NCBI GenBank assembly: GCA_010405405.1
Contig: MU004244.1
Coordinates: 313,895-377,894, forward strand
Direction of reading: 5' to 3'
Length of the DNA stretch: 64,000 bases
From: Microthyrium microscopicum
Taxonomy: Eukaryota > Ascomycota > Dothideomycetes > Microthyriales > Microthyriaceae
The position numbers and the translations under genes were made by a program. Position 1 is the first letter of the stretch. Each line of letters begins with the position of its first letter. The notes beneath the pieces were generated by a model. That model searched no databases. It was not told where the DNA came from and saw only the letters and a program-made list of their open reading frames with translations. Below, one piece after another: positions 21,883 through 33,064 of this stretch.

Positions 21883-23973
21883 TTACATGACTCGCTTGCG
21901 CTTGCTGCCACCGTTATCGCCCATTTCTTCTTCAATGACGGTGTCGCCTGCTGGGTTCAGTAGTCCGTGAAGATTGCTTGCCATGCTGCTACGGCGTGTA
22001 GGTGGGCCTCCCGAGTCGAAGCCGCTACCAAAGCTTTTCGCAAAGCCTGGGAAGCGGGATCCAGGTACCGCCCAAGCAGATTCGGGTCCTGTACCAGCGA
22101 CAGCGGCGATTGGATCCAGGCTACCAGGCGGTGGTGTCTTGGTCGATGATGGACCCCGAATCTCGTAGTTGGCCAGGGTTTGTCGGATCTCATGGTCAGC
22201 TACGGGGCCGCGAGCAGGTGAGGATGGCCATGCGCTCGACGTATGTCCACTTGCATACGGAGAACCTGTAGGAATGTCTGTCGGCCCACCTTGCCAACCA
22301 TGAAGACGAATATCCGCGCTGGTATGTCGTCTCGAAAGATTGGCTGGTGGAGAAGTAACGGTGGCTAAGGGATGTTGAGGTGGTGGTTGTATCAAAGCCG
22401 GTGGAGGTGGTGGTGGCGGAATGCGGCCAGACGAAGGAGAATATGAGTTATTACTTCCAATGCTTCCATATCGCCTAGGCGAGATTGAAAGATGAGAAGC
22501 AATTGGTGCTCGGAAAGAGCCACTTTGTTGACCCCTTGGTTCGAGAATGGTTGGCTGCGACGGTCTTCGCTGATTGATATCTGGAGCGGGCATTTGTCTA
22601 GGTGAAAGCGGTGCACCATTTTCCTGTAGATGGTTACCAAAAATTTGATGCTGCGGTTGACCAAATGTTGGACGCGACGCTTCCTGAGGACTAGGATCGG
22701 GAGATTCAACGCTTCGCAGCACATCGGTCTGTCGAGCAATTTCTCTTTGCATCATCGCGACTATAATAGGTCAGTGAGCTTCTAAAAAAAAGACAAAAGC
22801 ACTTACTATCTTTGTGGATTTGACTCTCTGGATCTGATATCACGGTCGTTAGGTAGGTTGCCAGATCTTGATTCCACTACATTTGTTAGTCACATGTGTT
22901 ATACATTTGAATGTTGTATATTACCTGATGACATCTCATGAGACCATCGGAGAGTATATGGCACTTGTTTGTCATATAAACTAGGGTATCCTCTGATCTT
23001 CCTAATCTAGCATGAACATCATAATAAGTGTGCTCCAGAAGACTAAGCCGGTCCTCCAGAGTGGTGTGCGTAGGCTGTTCTTGATGGGTGACTCCAATCG
23101 GCGTTTGAGGGTGAGCAGGCGCAAGGGACTTGGGTCCAGTCGGAAATGTATCGCGATTTATGAGCGTGTGTCTTGATGCACGACGCTTGATCTCTCTCAG
23201 TCCCATGATATCGCCTCTCTTGAAACTCCCATTGCCGTGTCTAAACTCCCAGAGTGTAGAGTCTGGTGCACCATTATGGAAAACATCGCTTACTGCTTGA
23301 CGCGTCAGTAAGCATCCACTGTACGTCAATTTCCCTGTTGCCATGGTCTTACCTTTATGAAAGCCATACATGTTCAATTGTCGGACAAAAGATGAGATAT
23401 TTGTATGTTTGAAATATTGTCTAAAGATGTCAGTAACAGAATGCGCATCAAGTCTTGGTTCAACTTACGCAAGAACCTTTGCAAATTCTTGGCTCGGGGA
23501 CATGACAAAGCTGTCATTGCTACTCGACCAAGAAATAAGATGTTGTATGCTCTGATCTTCAAGCATGCTGAAATGTAATTAGCAACGCTTTTGCATTTGA
23601 TATGATACCAAACCTACTTGTACAGTTTATGAATAAAAGCTGTTTGAACAACTTTCGGTTGTTGCGCCGCAGCAGCAGCACCAACTGAAACGGTCATTTG
23701 ATGTCCATTCATGTTGCCATTGGTTGTTGGTATGCCCTCATCACTATTAGTCGATTTGTCTGAATGCCTCTCATTAGGCGGACTGCTGGTTGGAGGAGGC
23801 ATCGACATGTTATTTGTCGGCGTTATATCCATGGGATCAGGTTCTGAAATAGTGGAGGGAAGTTGGACTCTTGGAGAAGCAGAAGTTGAGGAGAGAATAG
23901 GAATCGATTTCTGATGCGGCGAAATGTGATCCGTGGGAAAGGCGGATCGGGGCATGGACTCTGTAGTTGCCAT
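21883..23973 (-). CDS. HSF-type transcription regulator, SFL1-like
   Basis: Six exons on the minus strand: 23973-23618, 23567-23469, 23420-23353, 23292-22925, 22876-22807 and 22760-21883. All splice in phase to 612 residues. The N-terminus is Ser/Pro-rich and disordered. A heat-shock-factor-type DNA-binding domain spans about 108-216: FIHKLYNMLEDQSIQHLISW, DSFVMSPSQEFAKVLAQYF, KHTNISSFVRQLNMYGFHK, VSDVFH, LWEFRHGNGSFKRGD and LREIKRRASRH. These details resemble SFL1 (flocculation suppressor/repressor) more than HSF1. A coiled-coil-like stretch follows (LEDRLSLLEHTYYDVHARL). The long Pro/Gln-rich tail ends in a basic cluster (KRKRVM). It should be a nuclear repressor or activator of surface and morphogenesis genes; the targets are inference. 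The HSF domain is split over four exons. Confidence 0.85.
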
Positions 23974-26900
23974 ATCTTTAGTCTACGAGTCGCGTAAGGG
24001 TTGGAACGAAGTATGCGTTGCTAGGGGTGTATAAAAAGTCGTGAAATGTAATAAGCCGGCCCGCGGTCGCATCGCCAGACAAAAGTACTCGTGGAAACTA
24101 ATGAGCCAGCTAAGGTATAGCGTCGTAGAGCAAAGGCGAATCTTGTAAGCTCATGTGAACATGATCTGTGAATGCGAAGCGTTTGGTGTAAGGGAGCGAA
24201 CGAATGATGGTAGGCGTAAATGGCAAGGCACCGAGCGTCGTGTATGATCCAAGGCTATCGAAGCAGGAAGCGGCGCAAAAAACAGATATTGTGTCCAGCA
24301 ACTGAGCAGTGAAAATAGATCCGGCGCAATTGATCAAAGACTTGAAGGCAGCGTATACAGCGGAAGCGGGGATCGATTGGGGTCGAGAGCGGAGAGGACG
24401 GAGGTGAAGAAAAGCCCAAGTAGCACGTCAAGGGGCAGTTGTGGTAGAGACAGCCCTCATACACGGCAAAAAGAGAAAAAAGGTAGAGGAGTAGAGAAAA
24501 GGTCGAGGATGCTGGAGGTTGGAGGTTGAGGAGAGTATGGAGTAGAGTGTGTAGGAAGTAGCGATCAGACTCGAGACAGTGCACTTGCAGGTGGCAGTTG
24601 CAAGTGGCCGAAGTTGAGAAGGAACGAGCGCGCGCGCAAGGAAGGAGCTGCTCGGTGGGAGTTGGGAAGGAACTTTGACGTTGGATGGTGGTTGCTGCAA
24701 AAGGAAAGAGGCGCTACCAGGGGACAACTTCCAATGGAGGAAAGACCAAATGAGTATTAGAGCAACGCCGTTGGCTGTAAGAGGCGGTTTGGTGGTATTT
24801 TCTGGCAATCGATATTGATCAATGGCTTTTCGCTTTTTCGCTTTCTCTTACAATTCTTTTCAGGTTCAAAGTGCCGTAGGCATTGATGGTAGGTATGCAC
24901 TTCTTTGCTTGTTCAGTCTTGTCTTTGTGCTTGGCTGGTTGGCATGCGTGCTTGAATCGTATATCGCACCTTTATTGTCGCTTCTTTTGCTTGGAAGGCG
25001 TTGGTTTTCGTTTAAAAGTACCGCCTTGGGAGACAATTGATGTCTCTTATCACAGCAAGCTTTTTCTTTGCTTCGTTCAAGGCTCTAGCGAGAAGCGATG
25101 TAGTTGAAAGCGTGGCAATCAACGGCGGCAGTGTCAGTCAGATTGGCGTGGAAAACGTGCCGAAGAGCCTTGGTTTTAGTATGTCGGCTGAATTACAAGT
25201 TAATCAGAGGTCATTGCAATATATGCTCGAAATAAAAGACTCGGATGCGCCAGGTTAAGTTACAGCCAGAGCCACCTGTTTGTCGGAGCTCGCCTTGTCT
25301 ATCGCTGCTGGGTCGCCCGCATTGGAGCATTCATTGACTTCACACGCCGTAATAAATTCTAGATCGCCCATGCCAGTCCCGCAACAATGCCTGTGTTGCT
25401 CCTCCGTCCGCTGTGGTATGTGTATCAGCAATCCACTAGGCCTGGACGCTTTCATTATTCAACATCCCACTACCGTACCCCAGGTCTGCATACCGGTACA
25501 TTCATACACCAGCACTTGAGACTATAACCACCTCGAAGACCGCTTGACCGTCCAAGTGGACTATATCGTCAATTACAATGCGTCTTAGAGTATGGCTACT
25601 TGGCATGTCGCGACAGTTAGTAAAGTGTCTCATGGGGTTCTATCGGAGTATTACATGTGGGACTGCTAAAAGTATCATATGAAGCAACCATATATGCCCT
25701 GCTTCCATCCCAACTAGTATATTTAAGCGATTCCATGTTGGGAAATGATGCGCAATCCGCCCGCGCTCCTACGATCTTGGATGCCCGAGAAAGAGCCTCA
25801 GGGCAACTGCCAGTCTGCCAGCAGTGGCAATGTATTTTGATAGTACCGCTGTATTGGGATACGCTTGGTGTTGACTTTGAAGAATTATTAGCTATTTGGT
25901 TATATTGTATATCTCCACCATATCACGCCAAATATATAAAACATCATTCAGTGCTTCCTGGTGTGTCTCTCCTGAATCTTGGCTGGCTGCAAACTGTCAA
26001 ACTAGAAGCCGTTTTTTTACCTGGGGCTCACGCGGTCAGCCTTCTGTCAATGGTGTCAAAATGCCAGAGGCGTTGATGGCGTACATCTCAAACAGGCGAC
26101 GTCCACAAGCGATGCAGCCGTAGGCAAGCCGATCCAAACCTGTGCAGCATCGGTTGTTACATCTTTCTTCTCCTATCTCAATCTCAACCAAGGCTAAATT
26201 TTCTCCATTCTTTGCCTTCCCTTTTCACCACATCTGATTCTAACAAAGCAAAGGTTTTTCCGTCTCCAACAGAAAAACAATAACACTCGGCCATTCCGAA
26301 TGTGCAGAAGACTCGAGCCACCTTCCCCATTCGAGGCCTTTAAAACGTGGAATGGCCAAGTGTCTTGCATGTTCTAGAAGGCTGACATGCCAAATCCCGC
26401 CTAGTGTATTCTGACATGGCACGCCGCTTGGGATCTAGCTGCCACAGGAGGATTAACATTTCAATGAAGTCATTTTACCTGGCGGACCAGATACCCGTCT
26501 TTCCTGTTGTCTTTCAAGGGGCCTACACGAGCTTGACGAGGGTTGTACTCTGTGGTGGTGGGCATGATTCAACCTAATGCCCACCCCTATCCAAACATAC
26601 CTACACCATGGATCCCATTCTTTAAACCTGAAAGCCTTCACCTGAAAATCCACGAGTAGTTGTTAATGCTTGGTACGTCTTCCCGCCTGAACCAGTGGTT
26701 GGCCAAAAGCCCGTGAGCCACCTGCACAAAAGCCCGACGGATTCGTCCACTGAGAGGTGTGGAGAAATAAGAAATCAAAGCCCGTTCGTCGCTCCGTGCC
26801 CAATCGTGACATGTCCGCAGTAGCGCGATGCTTTTTTTCGACGACTGGCGTACCAGCAGCGTGGCCTTGCTACAGGCATTGTCTCCCTCTAGCTTACCAG

Positions 26901-28376
26901 TTTGCTAACCACCAACAAGCAAAAAACATCGAGGTTTGAACCCCCGTTGGACACCCGTTTTTTACCACGTTCTTGAAAACACAAACTCTAAATGTTTATG
27001 ATATGTCGACTGGATTGCCATGTTCTGACTTGGCATTGCGACCTTGTCTACGATCATCTCAAGGCTTTTGGGCATGAATGGTGATCTAGACACGGGCTTT
27101 GATCGACTGCATGTATGAAGAAAAAGCTTAAAAGCTGCTTCCTGGTAGTATGTACCGATTATATGTCTCCAAGCCTAGGAAATATCTTTAGCGAGTGTAC
27201 TTGATCGGCAAACGGTCTAGCAGAGTCCGAAACAGGTACATTTTCTTGGATGCAGGACCTCAAACATTTCCTGTTGTGGCGTTAGCTTAACCGACCTTTG
27301 AATTGGTTACCGGGTACTGATTAACTGATCGCTTCAGCATTCCCCAGGATTTCGAAAATGTCACCATAATCCTCCGGTTTCTCGATCGGTGATTGGATGC
27401 ATGCGACATCTGCATGTCGAATATTCCGGATCCTAAACATCAGGCCGCTGACACTTTGAATGAGTGACATGGAGCATACGTAAGGAGTGATGTTGCCGAT
27501 TTGCATGCCAGCCATGAGATCTATTATTGTGCAGTGTGGCTTTCAAACAATTCGATGTTTCAGCTTTGTGAATGAGTAATTGGTCAAGATGTAGTTGAGA
27601 ATGCTCGATTATATGTGCTGTTGTCAATGCTTTTAAGATTCTCTCGATCATTACGTGGCTTATATATTGGCAGGATGAGGTGTGTTCAAATATGGAAAGT
27701 ACTTGTACTTGTTGCCAATCTGTTAGTGAAAGCTTAATCCGTAGAAGTCGACTGCATAGATTCATCAAATATCCGCAAGCAAACACATGCATCACACTTA
27801 AAGCATAATAGTTGTAAATAAGTTGTCCGGACCTAAAAGATAGCGCAATACAACCATATTCGACGTTCTTAATCTTGACCGTGACTATAATGATAGAGAC
27901 TGACCTTCTATCTTGACAAACCAAAAACGTGTAGGTCCCTAAGCCAGATACCACTGGCCAGATCAAGGTAAAAGCTATTAACTTTTCGGAATTTGGGTAC
28001 CAAAATATGACAAGCAAGCAAGCATTAAGATTGTTCTTTCGTCACTTGTGATGCCGCATAATATGGTCAAACTATGGCAAAATCAATCTGAAAACACCTC
28101 GCAAGGCCAGTCAAAGGACCTTGTGAGGTTGATGGACATTACAGAGTAGCTCAGGATTATACAGCCTTGTTGGTGGGTCTCTCAGCCTTGCGCAGATTGA
28201 CAGTCATCGGAAGTCGCCGGGCCTAACTTCACTTTGTACTCCAGTCATCTTTCCCCACCAGTCTTCATCCTACTCACTTTTTTATTTTGCTTACAGCTGC
28301 ATTTATTGTCTATATATTTCTTGATCGCATCAGCATCTACGCCCCATTATACATCATACCCATACTATACTCCAAC
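23974..28376. other. Long gene-free region upstream of the SFL1-like gene, 4.4 kb
   Basis: I find no coding region. Open frames are short, overlap on both strands and carry no domains; the longest (25657-26076 plus, 27433-28017 minus) have no splice-linked partners. The segment 24400-24720 is purine-rich on the plus strand. Base composition looks like the neighbouring intergenic DNA and not RIP-degraded. It separates the starts of two divergent genes and probably holds long upstream control regions, a long 5' leader or non-coding RNA. Confidence 0.45.
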
Positions 28377-29291
28377 ATGTCCGAACCCACCAAAATCTAT
28401 GTCACCTATAATGAGGTACGTCGTCTTCTCCCCCTTGAGCATACTTTCGGAGCCTACCATCCGCCCTGTACGATCGCGCCGTCGTGCGACATTCAGAGCA
28501 TGTTTCACTGGCCATTCTGCTAACGCCCTTCGCCACAGGTACACAAGATGTGCCAGGAGTCGGCCTCCAAGATCTTGGATACACTCAAACCAACACTCAT
28601 AATTGCCATCGGAGGTGGTGGCTTCATACCAGCTCGTATTCTAAGGTACCAACAATGTGGAGAAGATCCAAGGGCAATAGCGCTGATCTGCTTGTAGAAC
28701 GTTCCTCAAGAAGCCTGGTAGCCCAAATATCCCCATTCAAGCCATCGGACTCTCTCTATACGAGACACTCGGCGGAGACGGCCCCATCGAAGAGCCTGGC
28801 ACCAAGGTTACGCGTACACAGTGGATCGATACAAGCTCCCTTGAGAGTGCTAGTCTTATAGGCAAGAACATTCTGATCGTGGATGAAGTGGATGATACCC
28901 GAACTACATTGGACTACGCGATAAAAGAGCTGCAAAAGGACGTAGACAAGGCAGCTGCCCAGTCGGGTCGATCGGGTGAAGAAACCAAGTTCTCGATCTT
29001 CGTTCTGCACGTAAGTTGAGGCAGTTGTTTGCAGAACTAAGGTCTCACATATTATAGAACAAGGACAAGCCAAAGAAAGGCCACCTGGACGAGAAGATAG
29101 TCCCACCAAATCGCTATCTTGCGGCAGTCACCGTGGAAGACGTTTGGATATGTATGTTCCTTTCCGATATGCCATTCCCTGTCTCCCAAACTAACAATCA
29201 TGCTCTAGGCTATCCCTGGGAAGCGCCCGATATTGACGAGCATGACCGTCTGGCTGCGACTACTTCCAACAAATCCCTGAACGGGTCGTAA
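28377..29291 (+). CDS. Xanthine/hypoxanthine-guanine phosphoribosyltransferase
   Basis: Purine-salvage enzyme related to yeast Xpt1/Hpt1, which joins a purine base to PRPP to give the nucleotide. Five exons: 28377-28415, 28539-28645, 28698-29010, 29058-29151 and 29209-29291, giving 211 residues in phase. The N-terminus MSEPTKIYVTYNEVHKMCQE and LIIAIGGGGFIPARIL are typical. The PRPP-binding loop is NILIVDEVDDTRTTLDYA (about 107-124). The C-terminal half has PPNRYLAAVTVEDVWICYPW. The first exon has only 13 codons and the first intron is 123 nt, longer than any other in this gene; its branch site (GCTAAC) and acceptor (CACAG) are clear. It converges on the berberine-bridge-like gene with 219 bases between stops. 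Confidence 0.93.
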
Positions 29292-29510
29292 CGCATTGGT
29301 CTCCCGGAAGAGACTTTGAAATAGAGCATAGACGAAGGATCTGGAAAACGTTTCAGTACTGCCTCGCGCAAAGGGCATGCACTAGGAAAAACTTACGATT
29401 TAGGATATCAATGAATGATAATGTTAACGCATTGAATTTCAACCTTCACACCAATTCTTCGCGATATGAAAGTTGTAAAAAGGGATTATATTTTGTCTAG
29501 ACATTGGATA

Positions 29511-31557
29511 TTACCTTTTACATAACACTCCCCCTTGGTAATATTGCCACTCTTCTCCTCCAACGCATTGCTTACACCAAAAGACTCCAGATGGATCCAT
29601 CCGTCTCTTGATTGATAGCAACCTTGCGTAATTCTCTCCCCAAAATGCCTTTTGGATACCCTCAGTCTCTGGATCCGCTTCGTTGACATACATCCCCATA
29701 TCCGGATTCAAGCTCGCCAGACTCTGCGTAAATTTTATCGCCGCAGCTTTCCTCTTCGCCAATGTATTCTCGTTATCTCCCTGCCATTGCAATTCTGCCG
29801 CCGGTCGAACCAGCGCAGTCCTCCAGCCTTGTCCCACGGAGTTGCCTCCGCCTCTCATAAACGGCGGCTTCGCACAGCCTGGCCCTCCCGTAAAGTCTTG
29901 GTATATCATACTGTCTGTATCGCTCGCGCCCATGAGTGCCGTCTGCAACTTCGGACTATTCAATTCCCGTGCGCCATACAGCCAGCTGGCCACGATCTTA
30001 TTTTGCCCATTCCCTGGAAATGTGCGACTGCCTGTGGCGCTCATACTCGGCCCATCGTTTGCTGTCATCGGTGATCCGGGTCGACTTGCTGCTCGCGCGC
30101 GATATGTGCCTACGCCAGACATTTCTCCGCCTGCTGCGCGCGTCTGTCGCTCGACCGATGTCATGATAGTGGTCAGTTCTCCTTCTGTTCTCGCGCCGGG
30201 CAAGTATATTTGAACGGTAACTTTGCCTTCGCGCCACGCGTGGCCGGTCACATAGCCGGTCGCTCCAGCGGGTGCGAGGTACTTGGCCCAGGCGGAGTGG
30301 AAGGCGGATATGGCAGCCCAGCTACGATTCGAACCAGCAGGACCGTGGATTGTGCCGCGCCAGGTAGCCTGACCTACGGAGGGGAATGCTCTCATGGTGA
30401 CTCGCATCATCACGCCCCAGGTACCGCCGCCGCCCTGAGAAGATATGTTAGAATAGGCAGAAAGAAACAGATCCGGGAAGAACATACACCACGGACCGCC
30501 CAGAAGAGATCTTTGTTCTGGCATTCATTCGCAATGAAGACTTCGCCCGTAGGACCAACCATCTCAACCTCAAGAACAGCATCAGCAGCCAACCCATATA
30601 AACCTATCACATCCATCAGCAACTTTCACATCACAGCTTTAATCAGAACCAAGACACATACCAGACAACGTCGAATGTCCACCACCCGAAACATACCCAC
30701 CCACACTAACAGTGTTACTATTCCCATGAATAACACTCGTCCCATGCCCGTTAACAAAATGATTCAACTTCTCCATCTGCGTCCCACCCCCCGCACTAAC
30801 CGCCGGCCCCTTGATCTCAAACCCACAACCCTCCGGCCTAAACCCCTCCGCATGATAAACCCGTCTCTGCAAATAATGCACCCAAATACTCAAACTATAC
30901 GGCTGCGTACTCCGTCCCAAAAAGTCATGGCCAGTACTCTTCACGCTCACTCGCACATTATTCTTGTTCGCCCATTGCACTGCGAGACCCACCTGTCGAG
31001 AGTCGGTGGCGTTGATGACATACACGGGGAAACCGGCGGTGGTGCAGTCGCGCGCGGTGTCGGTGATCTCGCAGCTGTAGCCGTTGACGTTGGTCCAGAG
31101 ACTGCTGGTCGGGTGGTGTGCGTGGAACTCGGAGGAGGCCCAGTTGGCTTTTATGTTGGTGCAGCGGGCGGCGTTGTAGGATGGGTGGGTGCGGTGGCAG
31201 GCGGCGGCGAGGGGAGCGGGTTCCAGGAGACCGCCGCCGATTAGGGTGTTGAGAGCGGACCACTAGGAGATGATGTTAGTGAGAAATGTGATGATTGTGT
31301 ATGAGTATTGAAAGGCTGCTGGAGGAGGGATTGGGACGAGAAGATGTTGCTGCCACAATCCGTGGTGGTACATGGACGATATCGTGAAGAGTTGAATTTG
31401 TATAAAAACCACTTACATCGGCTCGTGATGGCCAATCTGGCCGTGTAGGATGTGCTTTACATGTCGCCGCAGCATCAGCAGTGGCATTTTGAAAAGCAGC
31501 AGCAAAAACGACCAAGAAGATACTCCAGACGATAGGGAGCAGCGATATGGCGAGCAT
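29511..31557 (-). CDS. Secreted FAD-linked oxidoreductase, berberine-bridge-enzyme-like
   Basis: Minus-strand exons 31557-31417, 31262-30662, 30603-30488 and 30434-29511, all in phase, encode 593 residues. A signal peptide (SLLPIVWSIFLVVFAAA) precedes CKAHPTRPDWPS|WSALNTLIGGGLL. The FAD_binding_4 domain shows VRVSVKSTGHDFLGRS (His about 159, the usual covalent-flavin position), GNSNTVSVGGYVSGGGHSTLSG and WAVRGGGGGTWGV. The C-terminal BBE segment reads YVNEADPE and FWGENYARLLSIKRRMDPSG. Such enzymes oxidise alcohols, sugars or alkaloid-type substrates with O2; the substrate is unknown. Intron 1 (154 nt) is longer than the others. No pathway genes lie next to it, so a stand-alone extracellular oxidase is likelier than a cluster enzyme. 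Confidence 0.9.
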
Positions 31558-33064
31558 GTTGCAAAGACTTGATGATAGATGGCACCTCAATTGCCCACAC
31601 AAAACTACAGAGATGTCGTAAAGAAACTCCTCATACAAGTAAGTCCAGCCAGAAAAAATAAATGAATGATCATAGCGCAGGTCCTATATTTGATCACCAC
31701 GCAGATGCCAGGAAGGGGAAAAAAAGGCCTATAGATGGACTACCAGATCTCCCCTAGCACGGAAGCTAAGATTGCAACACACTTGATCTGAACAAAGCCC
31801 AAACCTATCCCACGGCGAACTGCAAGAGAATCCCAGAAACCTATCATCGGATGACCGGGCCTAATGGGTAGAGCAAATGGCCCGTAGCACTGGAACAAGT
31901 AAGAGTTGCGGCTATAACTGCTAGCGATGATCGGGGAAAGAGAAGTATATGGTGCCGACCATAGATCGCGTGGTAAAATAATTTAGCATGCCAGATAAAT
32001 AGTACTAACTCGATATTAAATGAAGAATAAAGAAAGTGAATGTGGTTGGTGTATTGGGTGGTCCCATCTGGCAGGTTTCGAATATATGGCAGAATGACCA
32101 CTCTAGATGCTAGATAGATATCGGCAAGACCTGGTATCAAATCATTGTTTAAGGGTCCTGTATATATCAGATCTTGGTGGGGAATACTTTAAAACATATT
32201 CTAAAGCAGGGTTCGAAGGTTCATCAGAGCTTCAATACTTTACTGGGAGGTGTGGATTAAGGTTTTGATAGGTGCTCACATCAATTGTGGGTGTAAGCTG
32301 GGAGATTGAACCTGCTTGAAATAACTTTAAACATATCGTTAAAATCATGCGGGGTGGCAGCCCAGGTTGAGCCTTGTGAAGGTTATTCAGAGGCGGTTTA
32401 TACGGGAATTTCTTGATCGTACCGGGAAGTAGCAGGTAGTCCAACAACGATAATGTCTAGGCTATCATGGGTATTAGCTAGTCATTAAGATCGAAGACAA
32501 AAGGAAGCAGGCGCATACCTTAGTACCAACAACGGGCTACCAAAATACATATCACGAAAGAGACGAAACTCATGGAAATCACGAACAAGACACAAAAACT
32601 TCCACCAAGCACATACTATTACCACCAGCCCGTGTCATACACACAAAGCCAGCACCCTACATAAATAATCATCTCATCGTTCTTTCCTACCCCAGTTTTC
32701 GACAACCATCACAAGTACTCCTCATCACAGTAACCCGATATCAAATCCACAAAGACCAGAGCCCATTCCTGCCAAGCGTGAGCAAAGCGTGGGCAACAGG
32801 CATACATCAACTGAAGCAAAGAACAATAATACACAAAGAGGCAACCAGTGCCAACGCCGGTTTTTCATGAATGTGGTTCTTTCTACAACGAAAAAACCAT
32901 AGAACATACACAGAGTTCCGCTCATCGCAAGCTAATGCAGAGGGCAAGAAAGACAAATAAAGGTTTTGGCGCTATGGGTATAGAAGCAGAAGCAGAAACA
33001 GAGGGGTGAAAGTTTTTATGCAAACATCGACATTTTCGTCGATGCTATTGAGGTTCAAATACAT
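31558..33064. other. Intergenic, 1.5 kb
   Basis: Upstream region of the secreted oxidase and 3' side of the giant protein gene. No gene, tRNA or clear repeat recognised. Confidence 0.4.

Noticed and set aside
21883-23973. Canonical heat-shock factor HSF1
   Set aside because: The KHTNISSFVRQLNMYGFHK and FKRGD..LREIKRRASRH details and the domain being split by introns resemble SFL1-type proteins; long heptad trimerisation repeats typical of HSF1 are not evident.
24400-24720. Candidate small gene in purine-rich DNA
   Set aside because: Open frames on both strands are Ser/Leu/Arg-rich artefacts of composition with no start context or introns.
29511-31557. Secondary-metabolite cluster around the berberine-bridge-like oxidase and the FAD monooxygenase
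   Set aside because: The two are about 9 kb apart with unrelated housekeeping and regulatory genes between, and no synthase, transporter or cluster regulator is present.
31740-31790. Possible 5S rRNA-like stretch (acggaagctaag)
   Set aside because: Only a short resemblance to an internal 5S segment; the rest of the 5S sequence and a Pol III stop in register are absent.
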